From Halogeometricum sp. S1BR25-6 (GTDB lineage: Archaea; Halobacteriota; Halobacteria; Halobacteriales; Haloferacaceae): a stretch of DNA of 64,000 nt. The stretch is taken from contig NZ_JAMQOP010000001.1 in the NCBI RefSeq assembly GCF_031624495.1, forward strand, positions 186,001-250,000, in the 5' to 3' direction. Every line of letters starts with the position of its first letter. Position 1 is the stretch's first letter. Below the pieces are notes generated by a model. The model made no database searches and was not told where the DNA came from. It worked only from the letters and a program-made list of their open reading frames with translations. The translations under genes were made by a program, and so were the position numbers. Below, in pieces: positions 49,631 to 59,534 of this stretch.

Positions 49631-49942
49631 CTACCGCATCCAGAGCAGTTGCGCGTGGCGCGTGTCGCCGACGTCGAGAACCGACTCCTCGTCGACGATG
49701 CCGGCGTCCACGGCGACTTCGACGGCGCGTTCCCCGACGATGTTCGCCACCGTCGCGCGCGTGAGACTGTCGACGACGGCTTGGGCGTCCGCGTCGTCGG
49801 CCTCCTCGCCGCCGTAGAACTCCTCGGTCACCTCGAGGGACACCGGACCGTCCTCGTACGTCTCGCCGAGGCAGTCGCGGTCGCAGACCGAGACGAGCAA
49901 TCCCTCGGGCGTGTCTCGCTCGCGGAGGAGCATCTCCGTCAC
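49631..49942 (-). CDS. DUF424-family protein
   Basis: The protein is 103 aa. 'VSVCDRDCLGETYEDGPVSL' with 'TVANIVGERAVEVAVDAGIV' and a final 'GDTRHAQLLWM' follow DUF424, found in archaea. The function is unknown, although archaeal gene neighbourhoods often link it to translation. The start is GTG at 49942, overlapping the stop of the TPR gene as GTGA, so the two are translationally coupled. Confidence 0.85.
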   Translation of the reverse strand: MTEMLLRERDTPEGLLVSVCDRDCLGETYEDGPVSLEVTEEFYGGEEADDADAQAVVDSLTRATVANIVGERAVEVAVDAGIVDEESVLDVGDTRHAQLLWMR

Positions 49943-50685
49943 CGGTCCTCGATGAGTTCCTGTTCGCGTTGCTCTCGGAGTTCGTCGGCCTGCTGTTGGA
50001 CCTGTTCGGCCTCGTCGTCGCGGCCCAAGTCCTCCAGCGCGCGGACTTTCTCCTCCAGGACGTCGGCGGTGCGCATCCCCAGTCTGATGGCGTTGTCGAA
50101 GGCGTTGACGGCCTCCTCGTTCAGGCCACGTTCGCGCAGGAAGAACCCGCGGTTGTACCACGCCTGCCCGAAGCGCGGGTCTATCTCGACGGCGCGTTCG
50201 GCGTGGTGCAACGCCTCTTCGGTCTCGCCGAACTGCCAGAGGGCGTAGGCGAGATTCGTCTCCGCGGAGGCGGCGTGCTCGGAGTCGTCGTCGATGTTGA
50301 GCGCCTCGCGGTAGGAGCCGATTGCCTCGTCGTACTCCTCTAACTCCGCGTGCGCGGCGCCTTTGTTCACCCACGCCTCCTGCGCTTCGAGGGAGTCCTC
50401 GTCGGCGAACTGCGCGGCCCGTTCGAACGCCTCGGTGGCCTCCTCGAAGCGGTTGATCTGCATGTACGAGAGACCGACGTCGACCAGTTGGTCGACGTCC
50501 ACCTCGTCTTTCGCGATGTTCCGTTCGTCGAGTTCGTCGGCGATGACCCGGGTGTCGACCGGGTCGACCTTCGCCGGGTCGACGTTCAGTTCCGGCGGGT
50601 CGAGCGTGAACTCCTCGTAGTCCTCGCTGAACCCCTGTCCCTCGGAGAAACGGTGGGGTCTGTCTCGCTCGCCGTCTTCTGCCAT
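49939..50685 (-). CDS. TPR-repeat protein
   Basis: The protein is 248 aa. About four to five 34-residue tetratricopeptide units fall at about residues 65-215 (for example 'VGLSYMQINRFEEATEAFER', 'NKGAAHAELEEYDEAIGSYR', 'YNRGFFLRERGLNEEAVNAF'), then a coiled, Gln-rich C-terminus. TPR scaffolds bind partner proteins. The first 60 residues are acidic and unstructured. It is coupled to DUF424; the partner is unknown. Confidence 0.88.
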   Translation of the reverse strand: MAEDGERDRPHRFSEGQGFSEDYEEFTLDPPELNVDPAKVDPVDTRVIADELDERNIAKDEVDVDQLVDVGLSYMQINRFEEATEAFERAAQFADEDSLEAQEAWVNKGAAHAELEEYDEAIGSYREALNIDDDSEHAASAETNLAYALWQFGETEEALHHAERAVEIDPRFGQAWYNRGFFLRERGLNEEAVNAFDNAIRLGMRTADVLEEKVRALEDLGRDDEAEQVQQQADELREQREQELIEDR

Positions 50686-50819
50686 GCGGCGCGCTTAGAG
50701 GTCGGGACGGTTAAGAACTGCGTCACGAATCCCGTCGTGCGGCGGTCTCTCGGGGGCCGGACCCCCGTCCGGCGTATGCCGGCCGAACGTTGAACCGTCG
50801 TCGGACCGTTTTCACCCCC

Positions 50820-51380
50820 ATGCGCCTGTTCCTCAGCATCGACCTGCCCGACTCGCTCACGGAGTCCGTCGCGTCGGCGCAACAGCGGTTCGCCGGCGCC
50901 GAGGGGCTCCGGTTCGTCGCCCCCGAGCAGGTCCACGTCACGCTGAAGTTCCTCGGGGAGACGGACGAGGACCGCCTCCCGGACGTCGAGGCGGCCGTCG
51001 AGGACGCCATCGCGGACTCCGGCGTCGAGGCGTTCGACGCCACGGTCGGCGGGTTCGGCGTCTTCCCCTCCTTGGACTACATCAGCGTCGTCTGGGCCGG
51101 CGTCCGCGAGGGGGCCGGCGCGGCGGAGATGACGGCGCTCGCGGAGGCCATCGACCGAGAGACGGCCGCGAGCGGGTTCGGGTCGGAGGACCGCGAGTTC
51201 ACGCCGCACGTGACGCTCGCCCGGATGGACGACGCGCGCGGCAAGGACCTCGTTCAGCGCGTCGTCCGCGAGGAGGACCCCGACGTGGGAACGTTTCCGG
51301 TGCGCGAGGTCCACCTGAAGGAGAGCGTGCTGACCGACGGCGGCCCGCGGTACGAGACGCTCCGGCGCTTCGCGCTCTGA
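50820..51380 (+). CDS. thpR: RNA 2',3'-cyclic phosphodiesterase (2'-5' ligase family)
   Basis: The protein is 186 aa. The two HxT motifs of the 2H phosphoesterase family are '[14 protein letters not shown]' and '[14 protein letters not shown]'. ThpR converts 2',3'-cyclic RNA ends to 2' phosphates and can reversibly ligate tRNA halves. The ATG at 50820 gives the canonical '[13 protein letters not shown]' start, and the ten-residue upstream extension is unsupported. It is divergent from the TPR gene. Confidence 0.9.
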   Translation: MRLFLSIDLPDSLTESVASAQQRFAGAEGLRFVAPEQVHVTLKFLGETDEDRLPDVEAAVEDAIADSGVEAFDATVGGFGVFPSLDYISVVWAGVREGAGAAEMTALAEAIDRETAASGFGSEDREFTPHVTLARMDDARGKDLVQRVVREEDPDVGTFPVREVHLKESVLTDGGPRYETLRRFAL

Positions 51381-51412
51381 CCGCCGAGACGCGCTGTCCC
51401 CTTCTCACCGTC

Positions 51413-52375
51413 TCAGTCCGCGTCGCGCGGCATCCGCGCGTCGCCGTCGCACTCTCGTTCTCGTCGGCCTCCGCGCCCGCGGCCGAGCGCTCGCCGCACG
51501 TCCTCGCGCTTGACGAGCAGGAAGCCGACGAAGATGACGGCGAAGCCGGCGACGGTGGTCGCATCGAGCGCCGTCCCCCGAAGTCCCCACCCGGAGACAG
51601 CGGCGAAGACGGGGATGACGTACTCGAGGAGGCTCACCTCCACCGGTCCGACGCGGTCGAGCAGCCAGAAGTACATCACGAACCCGCCCGCGCCGGCGAC
51701 GACGGCGAGGTAGAGGAGGGCGGCGACGGCCTCCGGGGTCCACTCGGCGGCCGCGAACGACTCCCACGGGAGGGCGGCGCTCGTCGCGTGCAGGAGGAGG
51801 GCCCCGACGAGCATCATCCACGCCTGCGTCGCGACGAACGGCAGGTCCGAGCGCGAGTCGTGCGTGAGCACCGCGCCGAGGGCGAACGCGACGGCCGAGG
51901 CGAGGACGAGGACGACGCCGAGGAGGTCCGACGCGCCGAGGTTCCCCGGGTCGGGGTCGGCGATGACGACCACGCCGACGAACCCGAGGAGGACGCCGGC
52001 GGCGCCGACGGGCGAGAGGCGTTCGGCCGCGGCGGTCAGACGGGTGAGCGCCGGCGTGATGACGGGGATGAGTCCGAGGAGCACGGCGGCGACGGCGCCG
52101 TCGACGTACACCTGCCCGGAGAACAGGAAGGCGTGGTGGACGCCGATGGTGAGGGCGCCGCCGGCGAGGACGGGCAGCCACTCCGCGCGCGAGGCGGGCA
52201 GGAGCCGGTCCCCCCGGACGCGCGCGAGACAGAAGAGGAGGAGCGCGGCCACGTCGAAGCGAACGGCAGCGAACAGGGCCGGCGGCAGGGAGTCGAGACC
52301 CACCTCGGTGGCGACGAAGGCGGTGCCCCAGACGGCCGAGAGAAGGACGAAGACGAGAGAGGTCCGATGACGCAT
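51413..52375 (-). CDS. EamA/DMT-family transporter
   Basis: The protein is 320 aa with ten helices in two repeated EamA halves ('[20 protein letters not shown]' and '[19 protein letters not shown]'). The family exports or takes up metabolites such as amino acids and sugars; the substrate cannot be read. The Arg- and Asp-rich C-terminus (about 25 residues) is cytoplasmic. I chose the ATG at 52375; the 51-residue upstream extension is not related to the family. Confidence 0.87.
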   Translation of the reverse strand: MRHRTSLVFVLLSAVWGTAFVATEVGLDSLPPALFAAVRFDVAALLLFCLARVRGDRLLPASRAEWLPVLAGGALTIGVHHAFLFSGQVYVDGAVAAVLLGLIPVITPALTRLTAAAERLSPVGAAGVLLGFVGVVVIADPDPGNLGASDLLGVVLVLASAVAFALGAVLTHDSRSDLPFVATQAWMMLVGALLLHATSAALPWESFAAAEWTPEAVAALLYLAVVAGAGGFVMYFWLLDRVGPVEVSLLEYVIPVFAAVSGWGLRGTALDATTVAGFAVIFVGFLLVKREDVRRALGRGRGGRRERECDGDARMPRDAD

Positions 52376-52550
52376 CTGGCTGTCCGGAAGCGGTCGGCCG
52401 TCGTGAATGGCTCGGTTCCGCCCCGGTCGGACGGTCAACTCGGTGGGGCCGGCAGCATCGAGACGGAGGCGATACCGGCTCCGGTCGTACTGACTATCGG
52501 CCGTGGCGGCCGTGAGGCATCCTCGCACCGGCGGAACCGAAGGAACAAGA

Positions 52551-52558
52551 TTTTATGC
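52551..52558 (+). promoter_or_regulatory. TATA box of the ribosomal protein operon
   Basis: TTTTATGC is centred about 28 bases before the rpl39e ATG; the preceding AGAACAAGA-like patch (AGGAACAAGA, 52541-52550) is purine-rich like a BRE. Confidence 0.7.
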
Positions 52559-52582
52559 GGGCCGAGGGTAGTTTCGAGCACC

Positions 52583-52735
52583 ATGAGCAAGAAATCCAAG
52601 GCCAAGAAGAAGCGCCTGGCCAAACTGGAGCGTCAGAACAGCCGCGTTCCCGCGTGGGTCATGATGAAGACGGACATGGAAGTCACGCGAAACCCGAAGC
52701 GCCGCAACTGGCGGCGGAGCAACACGGACGAGTAA
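52583..52735 (+). CDS. rpl39e: 50S ribosomal protein L39e
   Basis: The protein is 50 aa and basic: '[20 protein letters not shown]' with '[19 protein letters not shown]' is the whole L39e family pattern. In archaea it lines the exit tunnel. It begins a translation/targeting operon that continues with rpl31e and tif6. It is below common ORF-length cut-offs, so it is easy to miss. Confidence 0.97.
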   Translation: MSKKSKAKKKRLAKLERQNSRVPAWVMMKTDMEVTRNPKRRNWRRSNTDE

Positions 52736-52738
52736 GCC

Positions 52739-53017
52739 ATGAGCGCAAGCGACTTCGAGGAGCGCGTCATCACGGTTCCGCTCCGAGACGTGAAAGCCGT
52801 TCCCGCGCACGAGCGTGCGGGCCGCGCGATGAAGATTATCCGCGAGCACCTCGCGAAGCACTTCTCGGTCGACACCGAGGAGGTCCGCCTCGACCCCGCC
52901 GTCAACGAGACGGTGTGGGCGACGGGCCGACAGCAGCCCCCGAGCAAACTGCGCGTCCGCGCCGCTCGGTTCGACGAGGACGGCGAGCGAGTCGTCGAGG
53001 CCGAGCCGGCCGAATAG
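52739..53017 (+). CDS. rpl31e: 50S ribosomal protein L31e
   Basis: The protein is 92 aa. The core '[20 protein letters not shown]' with '[20 protein letters not shown]' is typical. L31e sits by the tunnel exit near SRP and chaperone docking sites. It starts three bases after rpl39e and ends one base before tif6. The last 15 residues are an acidic tail. Confidence 0.96.
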   Translation: MSASDFEERVITVPLRDVKAVPAHERAGRAMKIIREHLAKHFSVDTEEVRLDPAVNETVWATGRQQPPSKLRVRAARFDEDGERVVEAEPAE

Positions 53018-53018
53018 C

Positions 53019-53684
53019 GTGCTCCGCACCTCCTTCGCTGGCTCGGGGTACGTCGGCGTCTTCGCCTGCGCGACCGACGACGTGCTGTTGGTCCGCCCGG
53101 ACGCCGAGGACGACGTCGTCGGCCCGATAGCGGACGAACTCGGCGTGCCCGCGGTGCGGACAACCGTCGGCGGGTCGGGGACCGTCGGCGCCCTCGCGAC
53201 GGGCAACGCCAACGGCGTCCTCGTCTCCGGGCGCGCGACCGAGCGAGAGAAGGAGACCATCGAGGACGCCGCGGGCGTCCCCGTCTCGGAACTCCCCGGC
53301 CGCATCAACGCCGCCGGGAACGTGGTCCTGGCGAACGACGCGGGCGCGTACGTCCACCCGGACTTCTCCGAGGAGGCGCTGTCCGCCGTCGAGGACGCCC
53401 TCGACGTCCCGGCCGAACGCGGCGACCTCGCGGACGTCCGAACGGTCGGCACCGCCGCCGTGGCGACGAACGACGGAGTGCTCTGTCACCCCAAGTCCCG
53501 CGAACCCGAGTTGGAGGCGCTCGAAGAGCTCCTCGACGTGCGCGCCGACATCGGGACGGTCAACTACGGCGCGCCGCTCGTCGGCTCCGGGCTGGTCGCC
53601 ACCGAATCCGGCTACGTCGTCGGCGAAGAGACGACCGGGCCGGAACTCGGCCGCATCGAAGAGACGCTCGGCTACCTCGACTGA
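53019..53684 (+). CDS. tif6: Translation initiation factor aIF6
   Basis: The protein is 221 aa, with five-fold pseudosymmetric repeats ('[20 protein letters not shown]', '[16 protein letters not shown]', '[17 protein letters not shown]', '[16 protein letters not shown]', '[16 protein letters not shown]'). It binds the large subunit and prevents joining to the small subunit. Together with NMD3 (36652) and the ribosomal proteins here it marks late large-subunit maturation. The start is GTG. Confidence 0.95.
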   Translation: MLRTSFAGSGYVGVFACATDDVLLVRPDAEDDVVGPIADELGVPAVRTTVGGSGTVGALATGNANGVLVSGRATEREKETIEDAAGVPVSELPGRINAAGNVVLANDAGAYVHPDFSEEALSAVEDALDVPAERGDLADVRTVGTAAVATNDGVLCHPKSREPELEALEELLDVRADIGTVNYGAPLVGSGLVATESGYVVGEETTGPELGRIEETLGYLD

Positions 53685-53835
53685 CGACCGCCGCCCGACC
53701 GCTCTTCGCTTCTCTTCGTTCCGCCCCGCTCGCTCTCTCCGCCAGCGCCAGCGCCGGCGCTCGCTCATCGGTCCACCGTCGCCTGTTCCCTCCGAGTAGG
53801 AAGATACTTCCCGCTCGCGGGCCGAGGATGCGGGT

Positions 53836-54012
53836 ATGAGCCAATTCACGGTGAGCGGCCAGTTCCAGAGCCGGGACGGCCACAGCAAGTTCGAGACAGT
53901 CGTCGACGCGCCGAACGAAAACGTCGCCCGCGACCGCGTCTTCTCGAACATCGGGAGCCAGCACGGACTCAAGCGTCCCCAGATCGAGATTTCGGAGGTG
54001 TCCGAACAATGA
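53836..54012 (+). CDS. rplX: 50S ribosomal protein LX (L18ae/L20a type)
   Basis: The protein is 58 aa. 'SQFTVSGQFQSRDGHSKFET' and 'NENVARDRVFSNIGSQHGLK' match the archaeal LX family. The stop overlaps the prefoldin start by four bases (ATGA). A TATA-like patch is not obvious, but the 150-base gap before it suggests a separate promoter from tif6. It is below common ORF-length cut-offs. Confidence 0.94.
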   Translation: MSQFTVSGQFQSRDGHSKFETVVDAPNENVARDRVFSNIGSQHGLKRPQIEISEVSEQ

Positions 54013-54476
54013 TGGGCGGCGGCGGACAACAGCAGCTCCAGCAGCTCTCCCAGGAGCTTCAGGCGATCGACGAGGAGATCGAAGAGCTCGAAACCGACGT
54101 CGCGGACCTCGAACAGGAGAAAGAGGAGATAGACGAGGCCGTTGAGGCCATCGAGACGCTGGAGTCGGGGTCGACGGTGCAGGTGCCCCTCGGCGGCGGC
54201 GCCTACCTCCGCGCGGAAGTGCAGGACATCGACGAGGTCATCGTCGACCTCGGCGGCAACTACGCGGCCGAGCAGGAGCAGAACGACGCTATCGAGGCCC
54301 TGCGCGTGAAGCAGGACTCCCTCGACGAGCGCATCGCCGAAGTCCGCGGCGAGATCGAGGACCTCGAAGAGGAGAGCTCCGAACTCGAACAGCAGGCCCA
54401 GCAGATGCAGCAGCAGATGCAGCAACAGCAGATGCAGCAGATGCAGGGAATGCAGGGCGACGAAGACGGCGAGTAA
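54009..54476 (+). CDS. pfdA: Prefoldin alpha subunit
   Basis: The protein is 155 aa. Two long coiled coils (about residues 5-45 and 95-140) flank the beta-hairpin region ('VQVPLGGGAYLRAEVQD', 'VIVDLGGNYAAEQEQND'). Six subunits (two alpha, four beta) form a jellyfish-shaped holdase that hands proteins to the thermosome. The C-terminus is a Gln/Met-rich run of about 20 residues, which is longer than in most relatives. It is coupled to rplX and precedes ftsY by 27 bases. Confidence 0.95.
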   Translation: MMGGGGQQQLQQLSQELQAIDEEIEELETDVADLEQEKEEIDEAVEAIETLESGSTVQVPLGGGAYLRAEVQDIDEVIVDLGGNYAAEQEQNDAIEALRVKQDSLDERIAEVRGEIEDLEEESSELEQQAQQMQQQMQQQQMQQMQGMQGDEDGE

Positions 54477-54503
54477 CGCCGCTCCGACCAGCTTTCACTC
54501 ACT

Positions 54504-56057
54504 ATGTTCGACGGACTGAAAAAGAAGCTCAACAGTTTCCGCGAAGACGTCGAGGACACCGCCGAGGAGAAGGCCGAAGCGGAGGCCGATGCCGAGGCGG
54601 AAGCGGACGTCGAGGCCGCCGGCGAAACCGAGGTTGACGCTACGGCCGAGACGCCGGTCGACGACGACGCCTCGGGGTCGACGGACGCCATCGCGGACGC
54701 CGACCCCGGCGCCGACGCGGACGCCGAGACGGTCCCCGAAACCGAACCCGGACCGACGGACGCGGACGCACCGACGCCCGCCGACGGCGAGAACGAACCC
54801 GGCGCGGCGACTGACGAGACGCCGGGGGACGACGCCGACGCGGAGTTGTCCGGCGAGACGACGCCCGAACCGACGGCCGACGCCGAGGCGCGGACGCCCG
54901 AGGAGAATTCCGAGACGGCATCCGCGTCAGCGGACACGTCGCCGCCGACCGACGACGCCGCGGACGCTGCCCCTACAGACGCAACTGCGGCGGACGCAGA
55001 CGCGGATGCGACCGCGCCGGCGGCGGAAGCCGAGACGGCCGACCCCGCCGACGAACGCGTCGAGGAGGCGGCCGTGGACGCGGACGCCGAGGAAGCGCCG
55101 CCGCGCGAGCGTCTGGCTTCGGACGCCGCGAGCGAGGCGCTCCAAGCGGGCGAGAAGAAGGACGGCGCCGGCCGACTCAAGCGCGCCGCGGCGTTCGCCA
55201 CGGGGAAGGTCATCATCGAGGAGGAGGACCTCGAAGACCCCCTCTGGGAGTTGGAGATGGCGCTCTTAGAGAGCGACGTGGAGATGCACGTTGCCGAAGA
55301 GATTCTGGAGACCATCCGCGACAAGATGATCGGCGAGTCGCGCCGGCAGGTCCAGACGATGGGCCAACTCGTCCACGAGTCGCTCCACGACGCCCTGTAC
55401 GACGTCATCAGCATCGGCCAGTTCGACTTCGACCAGCGAATCGCCGAGGCGGACAAGCCCGTCACGCTCACGTTCACCGGCGTCAACGGCGTCGGGAAGA
55501 CGACGAGCATCGCCAAGATGGCCCGCTACTTCGAGAAGCAGGGCCTCTCGGTGGTCATCGCGAACGGGGACACCTACCGCGCGGGCGCGAACGAGCAGAT
55601 TCGCAAGCACGCCGAGAACCTCGATACGAAACTCATCACGCACGAGCAGGGCGGCGACCCGGCGGCGGTCATCTACGACGGCGTCGAGTACGCGAAGGCC
55701 CACGACATCGACGTCGTCCTCGGCGACACCGCCGGTCGCCTGCACACCTCCAACGACCTGATGGCCCAGTTGGAGAAGATAGACCGCGTTGTCTCGCCGG
55801 ACATGACGCTGTTCGTCGACGAGGCAGTGGCCGGACAGGACGCCGTCGAACGCTCGAAGCAGTTCAACGACGCCGCGGAGATAGACGGCGCCATCCTGAC
55901 GAAGGCTGACGCCGACTCCAACGGCGGCGCGGCCATCTCCATCGCCTACGTCACCGGGAAACCCATCCTCTTCCTCGGCGTCGGGCAGGGCTACGACGAC
56001 ATCGAGCGGTTCGACCCGCAACTGATGGTCGACCGCCTCCTCGGCGACGAGGAGTAG
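54504..56057 (+). CDS. ftsY: Signal recognition particle receptor FtsY
   Basis: The protein is 517 aa. The first 14 residues are an amphipathic helix ('MFDGLKKKLNSFRE'); then comes an Ala/Glu/Asp-rich linker of about 200 residues (14-220), then the NG domain. G1 is 'TGVNGVGKTTSIAKMARYF' at about residues 323-341; 'GDTAGRLHTSNDLMAQ' is G3 and 'LTKADADSNGG' G4. The receptor brings the SRP-ribosome to the membrane. srp54 is at 57935. The acidic linker is typical for haloarchaea but long. Confidence 0.96.
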   Translation: MFDGLKKKLNSFREDVEDTAEEKAEAEADAEAEADVEAAGETEVDATAETPVDDDASGSTDAIADADPGADADAETVPETEPGPTDADAPTPADGENEPGAATDETPGDDADAELSGETTPEPTADAEARTPEENSETASASADTSPPTDDAADAAPTDATAADADADATAPAAEAETADPADERVEEAAVDADAEEAPPRERLASDAASEALQAGEKKDGAGRLKRAAAFATGKVIIEEEDLEDPLWELEMALLESDVEMHVAEEILETIRDKMIGESRRQVQTMGQLVHESLHDALYDVISIGQFDFDQRIAEADKPVTLTFTGVNGVGKTTSIAKMARYFEKQGLSVVIANGDTYRAGANEQIRKHAENLDTKLITHEQGGDPAAVIYDGVEYAKAHDIDVVLGDTAGRLHTSNDLMAQLEKIDRVVSPDMTLFVDEAVAGQDAVERSKQFNDAAEIDGAILTKADADSNGGAAISIAYVTGKPILFLGVGQGYDDIERFDPQLMVDRLLGDEE

Positions 56058-56142
56058 CCCGCCGCCCCCCTCCGTTTCCACTCGAACGAGGCCGCGTTCG
56101 GTCCCGACCGAAACCCCCCTGTTTCCACTCCAGACGGCCAGT

Positions 56143-56760
56143 TCACTCGACGGCGACGCCGACGCCGAGCGCCACCATCACGCCGCCGCCGAGCCAGTTT
56201 AACCCCGACGAAAAGCGCGAAGACTCCAGCGCGCGGCCGATTCGACCGGAACCGACCGCGACGACCGAGAGGTAGACGGCGGTCAGGCCGGCGTACGTCG
56301 CGCCGAGCAGCAGCATCCGCGCGTCCGCACCGGAACCGGTCCCCGCGAAGCCGGGGAGCAGGGAGAGAAAGAACAGCGCCACCTTCGGGTTGAGGGCGTT
56401 GACGAACACGCCGCGGCGGAAACTCCCCTCGGTGTCGACGTCGACGGTCGGGTCGAACTCGTCGTTTCGGAGCGCCGAGACGCCGAGGTAGACGAGATAG
56501 AGGGCGCCGGCGTACTTCACGACCCGGTAGGCCGTCGGCGCGGCGCGGAGGAGGGCGGCGAGGCCGAACGCCGCGGCCGCGGTGTGGACGAGCACGCCCG
56601 TCGAGATTCCGAGCGCCGACCGGACGCCGACGCCGCGGCCCTGCATCCCGCGGGCGAGGACGTACATCGTGTCCGGACCCGGCGTGAGGATGAGGGCGAC
56701 GGCGGCCCCGCAGAACGCGAGGTACGTCGTCAGCGCCAGACCGGCGAACAGTTCGGGCAT
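56143..56760 (-). CDS. LysE-family exporter
   Basis: The protein is 205 aa with about six helices. 'GAAVALILTPGPDTMYVLAR' is the LysE/RhtB signature and 'SALGISTGVLVHTAAAAFGL' follows. Members export basic or branched amino acids or homoserine; the substrate is not evident. It is followed on the same strand by the ftsY gap, with no operon. Confidence 0.87.
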   Translation of the reverse strand: MPELFAGLALTTYLAFCGAAVALILTPGPDTMYVLARGMQGRGVGVRSALGISTGVLVHTAAAAFGLAALLRAAPTAYRVVKYAGALYLVYLGVSALRNDEFDPTVDVDTEGSFRRGVFVNALNPKVALFFLSLLPGFAGTGSGADARMLLLGATYAGLTAVYLSVVAVGSGRIGRALESSRFSSGLNWLGGGVMVALGVGVAVE

Positions 56761-56823
56761 CGGTGGTCGGTGTGTCGGTGTCGTCCCGGCGACTAAAACT
56801 CCCCGTCACGGCGGCCCGACGCG

Positions 56824-57783
56824 TTAGGGCGATAGCTGGTTTCGCAGGTCGTCCCACTCGCCCGTCTCCGCGGCGCGTTCGACGTTCTCAGCGAGGATGT
56901 CGGCGAGTCGCGTGAAGTAGTGGGGCGTATGGCCCGACACGTGCGGCGTGAGGAGGACGTTCTCGAAGTCCCACAGCGGATGGTCCCGCGGGAGGGGTTC
57001 GGGGTCGGTCACGTCCAGCGCCGCCGCGCGGACGTGGTTGCGGCGAATCGCTCCGACGAGCGCGTCGGTGTCGACGACGCCGCCGCGGCCGACGTTCACC
57101 ACCGCCGCGTCGTTCGGAAGCGCGTCCAGCGCGTCGGAGTCTATCAGTTTCTCCGTCGCGTCGGTCAGCGGGCAGGCGAGGACGAGATAGTCCGTCCGGA
57201 CCAGGGCGGACTCCAACTCGTCGAACCCGACCACTTCGTCGGTCGGGCCGCCCTTCTCGGGCGTGTAGCGCGCGCCGACGGTGTCGACGCCGAACGGGTC
57301 CAGTCGCTCCACTATCGCCTGGCCGATGGCTCCGAGTCCGACCACGGTGACGGTCGACCCCTTCAGTTCGCCGAACGCCTGGAAGTGCCGCCATTCGCGG
57401 CGCTGCTGCCGGCGGATGCCCTCGTCGAGTCGCCGCGCGAGTATCAGCAGCCATCCGAGGACGTGCTCTGCGATGTTCGGACCGTGGACGCCCGAGGCGT
57501 TCGTCACCGCGACGCCGCGTTCGCGCAGTCGGTCGACGGGCAGGTGGTCGGTACCGGCGGACTGGGCGGCGAACAGGCGCAGGTCGTCGGCGGCCGCCAG
57601 TAGGTCGTCCGGGAGGGAGGTGCCGGTTATCACCTCGGCGTCGGCGGCTTCTTCGAGTCGCTCCGCCGACGTTTCGGGGTGGACGACCGTCGCGTCGGGG
57701 AGTCGCTCCCGGAGCGCGGTCGCGTACTCCGAGGGGGGAATGCCGTGCGCCGGGTCGCCGAGGACGAGTACTTTAGTCATCAC
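56824..57783 (-). CDS. D-2-hydroxyacid dehydrogenase
   Basis: The protein is 319 aa. The NAD-binding loop 'VTVVGLGAIGQAIVERLDPF' and catalytic residues in 'AAVVNVGRGGVVDTDALVGA' (Arg), 'VTDPEPLP' (Glu region) and 'LLTPHVSGHTPHY' (His) are intact. The substrate may be glyoxylate, hydroxypyruvate or phenylpyruvate. It lies 63 bases before the LysE-family gene on the same strand and may be co-transcribed with it. Confidence 0.9.
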   Translation of the reverse strand: MMTKVLVLGDPAHGIPPSEYATALRERLPDATVVHPETSAERLEEAADAEVITGTSLPDDLLAAADDLRLFAAQSAGTDHLPVDRLRERGVAVTNASGVHGPNIAEHVLGWLLILARRLDEGIRRQQRREWRHFQAFGELKGSTVTVVGLGAIGQAIVERLDPFGVDTVGARYTPEKGGPTDEVVGFDELESALVRTDYLVLACPLTDATEKLIDSDALDALPNDAAVVNVGRGGVVDTDALVGAIRRNHVRAAALDVTDPEPLPRDHPLWDFENVLLTPHVSGHTPHYFTRLADILAENVERAAETGEWDDLRNQLSP

Positions 57784-57934
57784 TCGTGGCCTCGGGCGGT
57801 CGCGTGATAGCGTTTGGGCTGTTCGAGATGCGCAGACCGCTCGAACGCTCTATCGGCGTCGCCCCGCGCGACTGAGAACACCTCCGAGAACAACGGATAA
57901 AGCCTTTACACGGGCGGCGGCGTAGAGTAGGGCA

Positions 57935-59332
57935 ATGGTACTCGACAATCTTGGGAGTTCCCTCCGCGGCAGTCTCGACAAACTGCAGGGGAAATCCCGG
58001 CTCGACGAGGACGACGTCGACGAAATCGTCCGGGAGATTCAGCGGTCGCTCCTCTCCGCGGACGTCGACGTGAGCCTCGTGATGGACCTCTCCTCGTCCA
58101 TCGAAGACCGCGCGCTGCACGAGGAACCGCCGGGCGGCACGTCCGCGCGCGACCACGTCCTCAAAATCGTCTACGAGGAACTCGTCGACCTCATCGGCGA
58201 GTCGACAGACATCCCGCTGGAACCGCAGACCATCCTCCTCGCCGGCCTGCAGGGGTCGGGGAAGACGACCACCGCCGCCAAGATGGCGTGGTGGTTCTCC
58301 ACGAAGGGACTGCGCCCCGCCGTCATCCAGACGGACACGTTCCGACCGGGCGCGTACGACCAGGCCAAGCAGATGTGCGAGCGGGCCGAGGTGGAGTTCT
58401 ACGGTGACCCCGACGAGGAGGACCCCGTAAAAATCGCCCGCGAGGGGATGGAGGCCACCGAGGACGCCGACATCCACATCGTCGACACCGCGGGTCGACA
58501 CGCCCTCGAAGACGCCCTCATCGACGAGATAGAGGAGATAGAGCGGCAGGTGAACCCTGACCGCTCCATGCTCGTCCTCGACGCGGCCATCGGGCAGGGG
58601 GCGAAAGACCAGGCCCGACAGTTCGACGACTCCATCGGCATCGACGGCGTCGTCATCACCAAATTGGACGGGACGGCGAAGGGCGGAGGGGCGCTGACCG
58701 CCGTCAACGAGACGGACTCCTCCATCGGCTTCCTCGGCACCGGCGAGACGGTGCAGGACATCGAGCGCTTCGAGCCGAACGGCTTCATCTCCCGGCTCCT
58801 CGGCATGGGCGACCTGAAGCAGTTGTCCGAACGGGTCGAGCGCGCGATGGCCGAGACTCAGGAGGGCGAGGACGACTGGGACCCCGAGGATATCATGAAG
58901 GGGTCGTTCACCCTCAAGGACATGCAAAAGCAGATGGAGGCGATGAACAAGATGGGGCCGCTCGACCAGGTGCTCGACATGATTCCGGGTCTCGGCGGCG
59001 GCTTCAAAGACCAACTCCCGGACGACGCGATGGACGTGACGCAGGACCGGATGCGCTCGTTCGACGTCATCATGGACTCGATGACCGAAGAGGAGTTGGA
59101 GAACCCCCGCATCGTCGGCGCCTCGCGCGTCCGCCGCATCGCCCGCGGGTCCGGCAAGGGCGAGGAGTTGGTGCAGGAACTGCTCGAACAGCACAAGATG
59201 ATGGAACGGACGATAAAGCAGTTCCAGGGCATGGGCGACGGCGACATGCAGCGGATGATGAAGAAGCTCCAGAACCAGGGCGGCGGTGGCGGTGGCGGCG
59301 GACTCGGCGGCATGGGTCCGTTCGGCGACTGA
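57935..59332 (+). CDS. srp54: Signal recognition particle protein SRP54
   Basis: The protein is 465 aa. The N domain is followed by the G domain with G1 '[20 protein letters not shown]' at about 103-122, G3 '[16 protein letters not shown]', G4 '[14 protein letters not shown]', then the Met-rich M domain ('[20 protein letters not shown]', '[20 protein letters not shown]') which binds signal sequences and SRP RNA. The C-terminus ends in Gly repeats. It works with FtsY; the SRP RNA gene was not found. Confidence 0.97.
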   Translation: MVLDNLGSSLRGSLDKLQGKSRLDEDDVDEIVREIQRSLLSADVDVSLVMDLSSSIEDRALHEEPPGGTSARDHVLKIVYEELVDLIGESTDIPLEPQTILLAGLQGSGKTTTAAKMAWWFSTKGLRPAVIQTDTFRPGAYDQAKQMCERAEVEFYGDPDEEDPVKIAREGMEATEDADIHIVDTAGRHALEDALIDEIEEIERQVNPDRSMLVLDAAIGQGAKDQARQFDDSIGIDGVVITKLDGTAKGGGALTAVNETDSSIGFLGTGETVQDIERFEPNGFISRLLGMGDLKQLSERVERAMAETQEGEDDWDPEDIMKGSFTLKDMQKQMEAMNKMGPLDQVLDMIPGLGGGFKDQLPDDAMDVTQDRMRSFDVIMDSMTEEELENPRIVGASRVRRIARGSGKGEELVQELLEQHKMMERTIKQFQGMGDGDMQRMMKKLQNQGGGGGGGGLGGMGPFGD

Positions 59333-59534
59333 CTCGCGCACCGTCGACGCGCTCGGATTCCCTTCGCCGTTCTCCTCTGCGTTCTCTGACACCTCCCGGC
59401 CGCCGACCGACGGATAGGTCGGGGTTAAACACCGCTCGGCCTCTTCTCCGCACTCCAGACGACCGGACGCCCGCCGCGAGGACGGATCGGATTACGTTCT
59501 ATCTACTAATGGTGGTGCCCGCACACTCCCGCAC

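Noticed and set aside
54260-55516. Ser/Ala-rich minus-strand frame opposite ftsY
   Set aside because: It mirrors the acidic linker codons of FtsY; the repetitive look comes from those codons.
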